From Bacteroides sp. (GTDB lineage: Bacteria > Bacteroidota > Bacteroidia > Bacteroidales > Muribaculaceae), in the NCBI GenBank assembly GCA_014801785.1, contig JAAVDN010000002.1:1-64000 (forward strand): a stretch of DNA of 64,000 bases, read 5' to 3'. The position numbers were made by a program, and so were the translations under genes. Below the pieces are notes generated by a model. The model worked only from the letters and a program-made list of their open reading frames with translations, made no database searches and was not told the origin of the DNA. This document shows, piece after piece, positions 7,708 through 15,041 of this stretch; position 1 is the stretch's first letter; every line of letters starts with the position of its first letter.

Positions 7708-8130
7708 TCAGGAGTCCGCGCAGGAAGGGCATATCCCTTTCATCATATAATTGACCGAAGAGAGGCTGAAACCGTCCGGTAGGTCGAACGTCGGAATCCG
7801 CAGTTCATCGAAACAATAAACCTCTCCGCAACGTTCACAAAAGAAATGAGGATGCAGATCCAGGTCTCCCGCAGCATGAGAATCCCCCTTGTCGGAGGCA
7901 CAGATCTCATAACGCGCCACACCACGCCCATCTTCCATCTCATGGAGCATCCCCTTGCCCGAAAGAAGCGTCAGAACCCTGAAAATGCTCGACCGCTCGA
8001 CGGTCTGCAACTCCCTCTCAAGCTCTATCAGTCCCAGAGGGCGCTCGGCCGCCAGCAACGCGCGCACAACAAGAATCCTGTTCGGCGTCTCCTTGATTCC
8101 GTATCTTTCGAGTATGGCTTCAGCTGTCAT
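7708..8130 (-). CDS. Fur-family metal- or peroxide-responsive transcriptional regulator
   Basis: A 140-residue protein with the Fur architecture: a winged helix at residues 1-75 ('SSIFRVLTLLSGKGMLHE' as recognition region), then a metal-binding dimerisation part with 'HPHFFCERC' (His93, His95, Cys98, Cys101) and a C-terminal 'CPSC' (Cys134, Cys137), the usual structural zinc pair. Which signal it senses (iron, zinc or peroxide) cannot be decided from the sequence. Two 14-bp direct repeats in its promoter suggest autoregulation. It heads a minus-strand unit with serB 59 bp downstream. Confidence 0.9.
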   Translation of the reverse strand: MTAEAILERYGIKETPNRILVVRALLAAERPLGLIELERELQTVERSSIFRVLTLLSGKGMLHEMEDGRGVARYEICASDKGDSHAAGDLDLHPHFFCERCGEVYCFDELRIPTFDLPDGFSLSSVNYMMKGICPSCADS

Positions 8131-8146
8131 CTCTCCTTTCTTTTTT

Positions 8147-8186
8147 GTCTTTGATGCAAAAATAATGTCTTTGATGCAAAGATAGC
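8147..8186 (-). promoter_or_regulatory. Promoter and repeated putative operator of the Fur-family gene
   Basis: On the minus strand TATCTTTG (about 8184-8177) fits the Bacteroidota -7 element TAnnTTTG. The sequence TTTGCATCAAAGAC occurs twice (8180-8167 and 8160-8147), exactly 20 bp apart, the upstream copy overlapping the -7 element. Its core CTTTG-CAT-CAAAG is an inverted repeat. Two sites on one face of the helix across the transcription start suggest an autoregulatory operator; this is inferred from position. Confidence 0.5.
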
Positions 8187-8256
8187 AAAGATTCCTCGCT
8201 TATCCGACAGCACAAGCCTCTTTTCAGTTTTTTCGTCCCTAAAAACATATAAATAA

Positions 8257-8283
8257 CAGGTAAAAAAATTGATATTTTACCTG
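8257..8283. promoter_or_regulatory. 9-bp inverted repeat upstream of the aldo/keto reductase
   Basis: CAGGTAAAA and TTTTACCTG are perfect inverted arms separated by 9 bp, centred 50 bp upstream of the reductase ATG. It could be an operator for a dimeric regulator or a weak hairpin; no strong -7 element is visible beside it. Confidence 0.45.
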
Positions 8284-8319
8284 CTACTTAACTCCCCGAA
8301 TCCATAAATTTCATCAATC

Positions 8320-9189
8320 ATGACCCCACATAACAATCCCCTATCCATCTCCTCAGGTTATCTCCTCAACAACGGCATTCTTATTCCGCGACTCGGATAC
8401 GGCACCTATAAGACAGGCTCTCCCGAAGAATGTGCCGCCGCTGTCTCGGAAGCCATAGCGACAGGTTACCGACTGATCGACTGCGCCGCTTCGTATGGCA
8501 ACGAGAAATCAGTCGGAGAGGCCCTGCGCGCCTCCGGACTCCCCCGATGCGATCTATTCGTATGCAGCAAGGTCGCCAATACGGAGCGGGGTTACGATTC
8601 TACCCTACGCGCCTTCGAACGGACTCTTGACGATCTGGGACTGACATACCTCGACCTCTATCTCATCCACTGGCCCGTCACTCCGGCGCAGTCTCCCGAC
8701 TGGAGGAATATCAACGATAAGACCTGGCAGGCGCTCGAACGTCTTATGTCGGAGGGTGCGGTCCGGTCCATCGGCGTGAGCAATTTCACTCTCCCCTATC
8801 TCGAACCGCTCCTGTTGAAAGCGCGCCGCCTCCCGGTCGTCAATCAGCTGGAATATAACCCCGGCACAACCCAACCTGAGACCGTCGGATTCTGCGAAGC
8901 CCGCAATATACGGATAGAGGCCTGGTCACCCCTCGGACGCCAAAGAATCTTCGACAACGAAACCCTCCGCCGCATCGCCGAGGCCCACGGTCGCACCGTC
9001 GCGCAGGTATGCCTGCGCTGGGAGATGCAGAACGGCGTAATCCCGATTCCCAAATCATCCAATCCCGATCGTATCCGCCAGAACGCCGATATATTCGATT
9101 TCGAACTGACCGCTGCCGAAATGCGGACCATCGATCTCCTGCCTCCCTTCGGCGGCTCGGGACTGGCCCCGGAGACGATAACATTCTAA
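8320..9189 (+). CDS. Aldo/keto reductase
   Basis: NADPH-dependent reduction of aldehydes or ketones in the cytoplasm; closest in pattern to the 2,5-diketo-D-gluconate reductase group. The catalytic tetrad is visible as Asp54, Tyr59 ('LIDCAASYGNE'), Lys84 ('VCSKV') and His117 ('LIHWP'). 'GAVRSIGVSNF' and the C-terminal cofactor segment 'IPIPKSSNPDRIRQN' complete the family hallmarks. Length (289) is typical. It stands alone, divergent from the Fur-family gene, with a strong terminator directly after it. The substrate cannot be told. Confidence 0.93.
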   Translation: MTPHNNPLSISSGYLLNNGILIPRLGYGTYKTGSPEECAAAVSEAIATGYRLIDCAASYGNEKSVGEALRASGLPRCDLFVCSKVANTERGYDSTLRAFERTLDDLGLTYLDLYLIHWPVTPAQSPDWRNINDKTWQALERLMSEGAVRSIGVSNFTLPYLEPLLLKARRLPVVNQLEYNPGTTQPETVGFCEARNIRIEAWSPLGRQRIFDNETLRRIAEAHGRTVAQVCLRWEMQNGVIPIPKSSNPDRIRQNADIFDFELTAAEMRTIDLLPPFGGSGLAPETITF

Positions 9190-9212
9190 ATTATATTCCA
9201 TTATTGAAATTC

Positions 9213-9253
9213 AAGAGGCTTGCGCACCATAAAGTTCGCGAGCCTCTTTTTTT
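9213..9253 (+). terminator. Rho-independent terminator after the aldo/keto reductase
   Basis: AAGAGGCTTGCG (9213-9224) pairs with CGCGAGCCTCTT (9237-9248) and is followed by a T run. Confidence 0.85.
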
Positions 9254-9418
9254 ATATCCAGGAAATATATCCGCCTATTTATGTCGTTCGCCCATTTATA
9301 TCTAAATTTTATTAACTATTTTTAACAAATAACGTTAATTCGTATCTGAAACCCGCTCCCTGCTTTAGGAAAAGGACAAACGACACACCCGAGCCTATTT
9401 CTATACTTTCTATTTGAT

Positions 9419-9426
9419 TAACTTTG
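9419..9426 (+). promoter_or_regulatory. Possible -7 promoter element upstream of the palindromic element and LytTR gene
   Basis: TAACTTTG fits TAnnTTTG, but there is no TTG about 20 nt upstream. A transcript starting near 9432 would run through the palindromic element into the LytTR gene. A short frame MRTSPRKG begins at 9471 and ends at the element's edge. The remaining gap 9254-9498 shows nothing else recognisable. Confidence 0.35.
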
Positions 9427-9498
9427 CATAGTTGTTTCACGCTCCTTTCCGGCTCCCCTCAAGCATACGCTATGAGAACCTCTCCGCGAAAAGGATAA

Positions 9499-9706
9499 CG
9501 GTTTTAAGAGTGTGTTTGATTTTAAATGGTTTTAGCACAAAGAGAGATTTCGGAGGGATTTTTCAAAGTTGAAGAGATAGCGATACGGACATCGCGACCG
9601 ATGAAACCTTTGAAAAAGAACCCGAAAGTTCCTTTGGGATAAAATCAAGAATAACCATATTTAGATAAGTTAATTCGGTTTAAAACCAAACACACTCTAA
9701 AACCGG
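9499..9706. mobile_element. MITE-like palindromic element with ~30-bp terminal inverted repeats
   Basis: The left end CGGTTTTAAGAGTGTGTTTG, continuing GATTTTAAA, is mirrored at the right end, whose reverse complement reads CGGTTTTAGAGTGTGTTTGG followed by TTTTAAAC. The interior is itself an imperfect palindrome: TTTTTCAAAGTT (9560s) against AACCTTTGAAAAA (9605s), with GCGAT...ATCGC near the centre. It has no coding capacity. This is the structure of a small non-autonomous element or a hairpin repeat of about 205 bp, directly in front of the LytTR gene. Confidence 0.7.
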
Positions 9707-9761
9707 AAGACAGCTAATCAGAAATCAGGTAACGTGTATAACTCAAACGCTTTCTTTTGAG

Positions 9762-10133
9762 ATGGAAAGTCTTTCCCTTAAATCAGGCCACCAGTTCATA
9801 GAGGTCGACATCGGTGAAATCACTCATCTTGAGGCGATGGATAATTATGTAAAAATCTACCGTCGGGAGAAACCTCTGGTCATCACGCAGATCACGATGA
9901 AGGAGATGGAACGCCGCCTTCCTGCAGATCGCTTCCGTCGGGTTCATCGCTCATACATCATCGCTCTCGACCAGATCGAGAAGTATGCCCACCGCAAGAT
10001 CTTCTGTCGTCAGCCCGACCTCCGGATCCCGGTCGGAAGAAAATACCTACCCGACTTCCTCGATTACTACCGCAGTAATTTCGAGAATCCGAACGCCGAC
10101 ATCAAAAATGAATCCGGACAGATGTCTCTCTGA
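9762..10133 (+). CDS. Stand-alone LytTR DNA-binding domain protein
   Basis: The 123-residue protein consists almost only of a LytTR domain ('FIEVDIGEITHLEAMDNYVK', 'MKEMERRLPADRFRRVHRSY', 'IPVGRKYLPDFLDYY'), the DNA-binding part of many Bacteroidota response regulators. The usual N-terminal receiver domain is absent. The frame stays open upstream of the ATG as far as a stop inside the palindromic element's right end, so the gene may have been shortened by that insertion, or it may be a natural single-domain LytTR protein. No sensor kinase is adjacent. A strong terminator follows. Confidence 0.85.
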   Translation: MESLSLKSGHQFIEVDIGEITHLEAMDNYVKIYRREKPLVITQITMKEMERRLPADRFRRVHRSYIIALDQIEKYAHRKIFCRQPDLRIPVGRKYLPDFLDYYRSNFENPNADIKNESGQMSL

Positions 10134-10183
10134 CTTCTGATTCCGGATCTATATCATAAGCTGGTAAGGTCATAGATAACCAT

Positions 10184-10238
10184 TATTCAAGTCAAATCCT
10201 CTATTTCAAGTCAAACCCTCTATTCAAGTCAAATCTTA
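10184..10238. repeat. Three direct repeats of an 18-19 bp unit next to a terminator
   Basis: TATTCAAGTCAAATCCTC and two near-copies follow head to tail between the LytTR stop and the terminator hairpin. The function is unknown. Confidence 0.75.
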
Positions 10239-10284
10239 TAAAAGGAGCGCCCCAAGCCTTATTGGACCGGGGCGCTCCTTTTAT
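10238..10284. terminator. Bidirectional terminator between LytTR and RND genes
   Basis: ATAAAAGGAGCGCCCC (10238-10253) and GGGGCGCTCCTTTTAT (10269-10284) are perfect 16-bp arms, A-rich before and T-rich after on both strands. They serve the two convergent genes. Confidence 0.92.
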
Positions 10285-10325
10285 GTTAAGACAACGCGTT
10301 ATGTCAAGACAACGCAACCTGCAAT

Positions 10326-13300
10326 TCATGCTCCTTTCATTTCCTCCGCCGCTACGCGCCGCCGCGATTTACGCTTGGCATACCATTCAAAGATAATCGG
10401 CATCAGAAAGAGGTTAAGCAGCGTCGAGGTCAGCAATCCTCCGAGAATGACTATCGCCATCGGAGACTGTATCTCATTGCCCGACTTATCGCTCGCTATG
10501 ACAAGCGGAACCAGAGCCAGAGCCGAGGTCAGCGCCGTCATCAGAATCGGATTCAGACGGTCTACAGACCCGCTGAGAACTGTTTCCCGAAGTCCACGCC
10601 CATCCTCCTGCAGTTTCTTATAACGGGAAACCATCAGGATTCCGTTTCTGACCGCAACTCCGAAAAGTGTGATGAACCCAATTATCGAAGGTATGCTGAC
10701 GATTCCGGATGTGAAGAAGATAGCGAACACTCCTCCGATAAGGGCGAATGGAAGCGACACCAATATGATCAGAGCCAGCGACAGACTCGCGAACTCTCCA
10801 TAGAGGAGAAGGAAGATGACGGCAAGGGCGCCGAGAGTCGCCCAGACAAGAGTGCGGCTCGCCTTAGACGCATTCTCGAACTGTCCCCCATATTCCAGAC
10901 GATAACCTTCCGGCAGTTTCACCTCCTCATCCACCGTCTTGCGGATTTCGGCGACCGCTCCGTTAAGATCGCGCCCCGACACATTGGCCGAGACAACAAG
11001 CTTGCGCTGAGTGTTCTCCCTCGACACGGAATTAGGACCGGAGGTCGAGACAATCTCCGCGACCTCTCCCAAAGGCACCTTCTCTCCGGAGGGTGTGTCG
11101 ATCAGTGCGCTCCGCATCCCCTCGATACTGTTTCGGTAGTTTTCTCCCAGACGCAGGATAACATCGAAACTCCTCTGATCCTCATATATCTCGCCGATGC
11201 GCTCTCCCGAGAAAGCGGCGGCCACGAAGCTGTTGAAATCCTCAATCGTGATGCCGTGGCGCGCGAGGGCGGCGCGGTTGGCGCGAATCTGAATCTGCGG
11301 TGTCGAAGTCTGTTGCTCGACGCTGACATCGACAACCCCGGGTATACGCTCTATCCGCTCCTTTATTTCGTTTCCGACGCGCCACATTCCTCCAAGATCA
11401 GACCCGAAAAGCTTTATGGCTATATTGGCGCGGGTTCCCGACAGCATATGGTCGATACGGTGGCCCAACGGCTGCCCGATAGTTGCGACTATTCCCGGAA
11501 CATTCGCCAGCCTATGGCGCATATCGTCGAACACCTCCTCCCGGCTGCGCTCCTTTAGCTCGAAACGAACATCTATCTCAGCCGAGTTGGTCATCTGCGA
11601 ATGGGCGTCGAGATCCTCTCGACCCGAACGACGCGCCGTCCCTTTAACCTCCGGAATCTTCATCAGCTCGCGCTCCATAAGCATTCCCAGCTCATTATTG
11701 ACATCCAGCGAGACCCCCGGCTCCGCTACAGCTGAGATTGTCGCCGACCCTTCGTTGAAATCCGGAAGGAATCCCCCTCCGAAAGTGAAACAGAGTCCGA
11801 GCGCCAGACCGAAGAGAATACCGGTCGCTCCGACAGCCACCCGTTTATGAGCCAGCGTCCATTCCAGAGCGCGTCCATACCATCCGGTGAGCTTACGGAC
11901 CACTACACCCTCCTTCTCCTTCTTCCTAAGATAACTCTCCTGCGAGAGCAGGAGTTTCGAGAGAAGCGGAGTGACGGTCATCGCGACAATCAGCGACATG
12001 AAGAGACTGATGATATAGGCCGTTCCCAGAGGCTTGAGCATCCTCCCCTCCATTCCCGAAAGGAAAAAGAGAGGAATGAAGGCGACGATGATGATGAAAG
12101 TAGCGTTCAGAATCGAGGAGCGGATCTCTTTCGACGCCTCGAAGACAACCTCGAAGACGCCGCGCCGTTCCTCTTTCGGCAACTGATGGTTCTGACGCAG
12201 ACGCTTGTAGACATTCTCGACATCAATGATGGCGTCATCGACAAGGGAACCTATGGCGATACACATTCCTCCCAGCGTCATAGTATTGATATTCATACCC
12301 AACAGATGGAGAACTATGACAGTCGCCAGAAGCGACAGCGGAATGGCGACCAGAGAGATGAGCGTCGTCCTGAAGCTGTTGAGGAAGAAGAAAAGGACGA
12401 TGATGACGAAGATGGCTCCCTCTATCAGGGCCTGCCCGACATTGTTGACCGAGGTCTCGATAAAATCGGCCTGACGGAAGATGCGGGTATCGAGACGAAC
12501 ATCGGCGGGAAGAGACTTTCTTAATCCTTCGAGGGTCTCCTCTATTCTTTCGGTGACCTCAAGGGTATTGACGTTCGGTTGTTTAGAGATGGAGATTATG
12601 ACGGCGGGCGCGGCGTCAATGGTGGCGTGTCCCATCTTCTGGGCATTCCCTATGACAACGTCAGCGACCTCGCTCAGCATCACAGGACGGTCGCCATCCA
12701 TACCGACCACACTCCGTCCCAACTCCTCGGTATCCGAAGTTCTGGCGATTCCCCGCAGGGCATACTCATTACCATAGTCGCGCACAACACCTCCTGTCGA
12801 GTTTTCGGAAAACGTGCGTCCCGTCCGCTCTATGTCAGCCAGCGATATACCGCGGGCCGCCATACGGACCGGATCAGCGATAATCTGATACTGTTTGAGG
12901 TCTCCCCCGAGAATGGAGACTTGCGAGACACCCCCGGTCGATAGGACAGCCGGTTTGACAACCCATTCGGCGAGGGTACGGACATCCTGCATCGAGGTGC
13001 TGTCTGCGCGCATCCCCACAAACAGAATCTCTCCCATGACGCTCGACTGCGGAGCCATGACGGGAGTCATACCTTCGGGGAGCTGGTCGGCAACCGTGAC
13101 CAGCTTCTCGCTGACCGTCTGACGGGCCTTGTAGACATCGGCACCCCAGTCGAACTCAACCCAGACGAAGGAGACGCCCGGCATCGAGGAACTGCGCACT
13201 CGACGCACATTGGCCGAACCGTTGACCGCCGTCTCTATAGGATAGGTGACAAGACGCTCGACCTCGACGGCCGCCATCCCTTCGGCATCTGTCATGATGA

Positions 13301-13448
13301 CGACTGTCGGAGCCGTCAGGTCCGGGAAGACGTCGATATCCATCTCCCGCGAAGTATAGATACCCCCCAGAATTACGAGCAGAGCGCCGAGAATGACAAG
13401 CAGCGTGTTGCGTAGCGAGAAGCTGATGACATTATTGATAAGTTTCAT
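10326..13448 (-). CDS. RND efflux pump permease, heavy-metal efflux (CzcA/CusA) type
   Basis: Inner-membrane proton-driven pump, expected to export metal cations through an adaptor and an outer-membrane channel. The 1040-residue length, the first helix after 'MKLINNVISFSLRN', two large periplasmic loops and two blocks of six helices (about 335-525 and 865-1025) are as in the family. 'GSLVDDAIIDVENV' near residue 400 holds the acidic proton-relay residues of helix 4 in the HME-RND position, but with a double Asp rather than the DGA of CzcA, so the metal is uncertain. It begins 36 bp after the adaptor gene and is the last gene of the TrmH-RadA-adaptor-pump run. No outer-membrane partner is adjacent. 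Confidence 0.9.
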   Translation of the reverse strand: MKLINNVISFSLRNTLLVILGALLVILGGIYTSREMDIDVFPDLTAPTVVIMTDAEGMAAVEVERLVTYPIETAVNGSANVRRVRSSSMPGVSFVWVEFDWGADVYKARQTVSEKLVTVADQLPEGMTPVMAPQSSVMGEILFVGMRADSTSMQDVRTLAEWVVKPAVLSTGGVSQVSILGGDLKQYQIIADPVRMAARGISLADIERTGRTFSENSTGGVVRDYGNEYALRGIARTSDTEELGRSVVGMDGDRPVMLSEVADVVIGNAQKMGHATIDAAPAVIISISKQPNVNTLEVTERIEETLEGLRKSLPADVRLDTRIFRQADFIETSVNNVGQALIEGAIFVIIVLFFFLNSFRTTLISLVAIPLSLLATVIVLHLLGMNINTMTLGGMCIAIGSLVDDAIIDVENVYKRLRQNHQLPKEERRGVFEVVFEASKEIRSSILNATFIIIVAFIPLFFLSGMEGRMLKPLGTAYIISLFMSLIVAMTVTPLLSKLLLSQESYLRKKEKEGVVVRKLTGWYGRALEWTLAHKRVAVGATGILFGLALGLCFTFGGGFLPDFNEGSATISAVAEPGVSLDVNNELGMLMERELMKIPEVKGTARRSGREDLDAHSQMTNSAEIDVRFELKERSREEVFDDMRHRLANVPGIVATIGQPLGHRIDHMLSGTRANIAIKLFGSDLGGMWRVGNEIKERIERIPGVVDVSVEQQTSTPQIQIRANRAALARHGITIEDFNSFVAAAFSGERIGEIYEDQRSFDVILRLGENYRNSIEGMRSALIDTPSGEKVPLGEVAEIVSTSGPNSVSRENTQRKLVVSANVSGRDLNGAVAEIRKTVDEEVKLPEGYRLEYGGQFENASKASRTLVWATLGALAVIFLLLYGEFASLSLALIILVSLPFALIGGVFAIFFTSGIVSIPSIIGFITLFGVAVRNGILMVSRYKKLQEDGRGLRETVLSGSVDRLNPILMTALTSALALVPLVIASDKSGNEIQSPMAIVILGGLLTSTLLNLFLMPIIFEWYAKRKSRRRVAAEEMKGA

Positions 13449-13484
13449 TTCAGACTTTTTTTATGATGGAACTGGGAAACTCCA

Positions 13485-15041
13485 TCAATGGACATGACCT
13501 GCATGGGGATCAAGCTTGCCGGAACTCTGCGATATCTTGACCATGACCGCTCCGCGGCTGACCACTCTCTCTCCGCTTCTGAGACCCGAGACTATCTCGG
13601 TCCGCGCTCCGTCGCTGCGTCCGGTCTTCACTTCCCTCTTCTCGAAATATTCCGGCGTCAGCTGGACATAGACCGAGAAATGTCCCTCCTCGTCGATCAG
13701 CGCCGTTCTGGGAACGGTCAGCACCTCCGGTCCCCCTCCGCCGTGGACGGAGGTCTGGACATATTCCCCTCCGACGAATCCGGGTTCGTTGCGGAAAGAT
13801 ATGGTCATAGGGACAAGACCGGTTCGCGTATCGGCGGAATTGGAGCGTCCGATAACACTTCCTCCAAGCTCCGAGACTGACCAGGCGATTTCATCGCCGC
13901 TCCCCTTGACCGCTATATCGCCGACACTTCCGCCCAGACGGCGAGACTGCTCGGGAGTCAGCTGGAGGGTAACATAGACATTGTTGGTGCGAGAGACGGT
14001 CGCAAGGGTCTGGCCGGCCTCGACATACTGTCCGTTGGAGACCTGGAGAGCGGTGATGAATCCGGCTATCGGGGAGGTGACAGAGAGATTCCCCGACCCG
14101 AAACGGGCACTGTTCTTGCTGTTTGCGAGCGCAACTTCATATTCCTTTTTCGCCTGGGCGAGTTCGCTTGCGGAGGCGAGTTTATCTTTGGCCAACGCCT
14201 CGACGCGCTCCAGTTCGCTCTTAGCCAGACGCAGGGCCGCTTCTGCTTCGGCGCGTCGCACCTGCATCTCGTTGTCGGCCATATGGCTGGCATCGACATG
14301 GAACAGTGTCTGCCCGGCGCTGACCCGCTGTCCATCTGCTATTCCATTGCCGGCCATGACGACAACGCCCGAATTGCGCGCTACGATCTGACGGCTCTCG
14401 CCGCGTGCCGGCTCGACGAGTCCCATGACCGTCACTACCTCCCCGAACTGACGGGGTGAGACCTCCTCTGTCGCGAAATCAACACGCCAGCTCAGTTCTT
14501 TCGAGAAAGGAGCTCCAGTGGCGGAATGAGGAGTATGCTCATCAGCCTCATGATGGGCGGAATGCTCATCGGCAAAGATTTCAACCTTTCCGAGGCTTTG
14601 GGAAACCTCCTGGCCATTGATTTTGCCGACAAACAGAAGCTCTCCCTGACCGGCTGACATAGGCTTTATATGAAACCGCATAGTTCCGGGATTAGAGAGG
14701 TGTTCAGACTCGGTGCTATATTTTTTTGATCCGACAATAAGCTCAATCTTCCCCTCTGCCGATACGACGGGCTTGAAATCCGACAGGGTGGTGAGATGCA
14801 GGAGGAGATGACTCTCCTGTCCGGCGACAAACGGCTCCGCATCAGCATAAAACTCGCAGAGACCGCTATAGGAGACGAGACTCAGGCGCGCGTCATGGTG
14901 GTGTTCCTCCTCCCCTTCATGGTCATGGTCGTGTGTCTCTTCATGCTCATGGTCATGATCGTGGTCGTGGTCGTGATCTCCTCCGCATCCCTGAAAAAAA
15001 AGGAAGCAGAGAGCGGTCAGCAGATAGGTCAGTTTTTTCAT
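13485..15041 (-). CDS. RND efflux periplasmic adaptor (CzcB/CusB type) with His/Asp-rich N-terminus
   Basis: Links the inner-membrane pump to an outer-membrane channel. The start is the ATG at 15041 ('MKKLTYLLTALC'), giving 518 residues with a lipoprotein-like signal ending in 'FFQGCGG'. An extreme metal-binding stretch follows at about residues 22-50 (alternating Asp-His, 'EHEETHDHDHEGEEEHHH'). The hairpin/lipoyl part is around 'VRRAEAEAALRLAKSELERV' and barrel segments follow ('SPIAGFITALQVSNGQYVE'); the protein ends 'KLDPHAGHVH'. The His-rich segment supports a soft-metal substrate such as zinc, cobalt, nickel or copper. Its ATG overlaps the radA stop by 4 bp (ATGA), implying coupled translation. 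Confidence 0.88.
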   Translation of the reverse strand: MKKLTYLLTALCFLFFQGCGGDHDHDHDHDHEHEETHDHDHEGEEEHHHDARLSLVSYSGLCEFYADAEPFVAGQESHLLLHLTTLSDFKPVVSAEGKIELIVGSKKYSTESEHLSNPGTMRFHIKPMSAGQGELLFVGKINGQEVSQSLGKVEIFADEHSAHHEADEHTPHSATGAPFSKELSWRVDFATEEVSPRQFGEVVTVMGLVEPARGESRQIVARNSGVVVMAGNGIADGQRVSAGQTLFHVDASHMADNEMQVRRAEAEAALRLAKSELERVEALAKDKLASASELAQAKKEYEVALANSKNSARFGSGNLSVTSPIAGFITALQVSNGQYVEAGQTLATVSRTNNVYVTLQLTPEQSRRLGGSVGDIAVKGSGDEIAWSVSELGGSVIGRSNSADTRTGLVPMTISFRNEPGFVGGEYVQTSVHGGGGPEVLTVPRTALIDEEGHFSVYVQLTPEYFEKREVKTGRSDGARTEIVSGLRSGERVVSRGAVMVKISQSSGKLDPHAGHVH

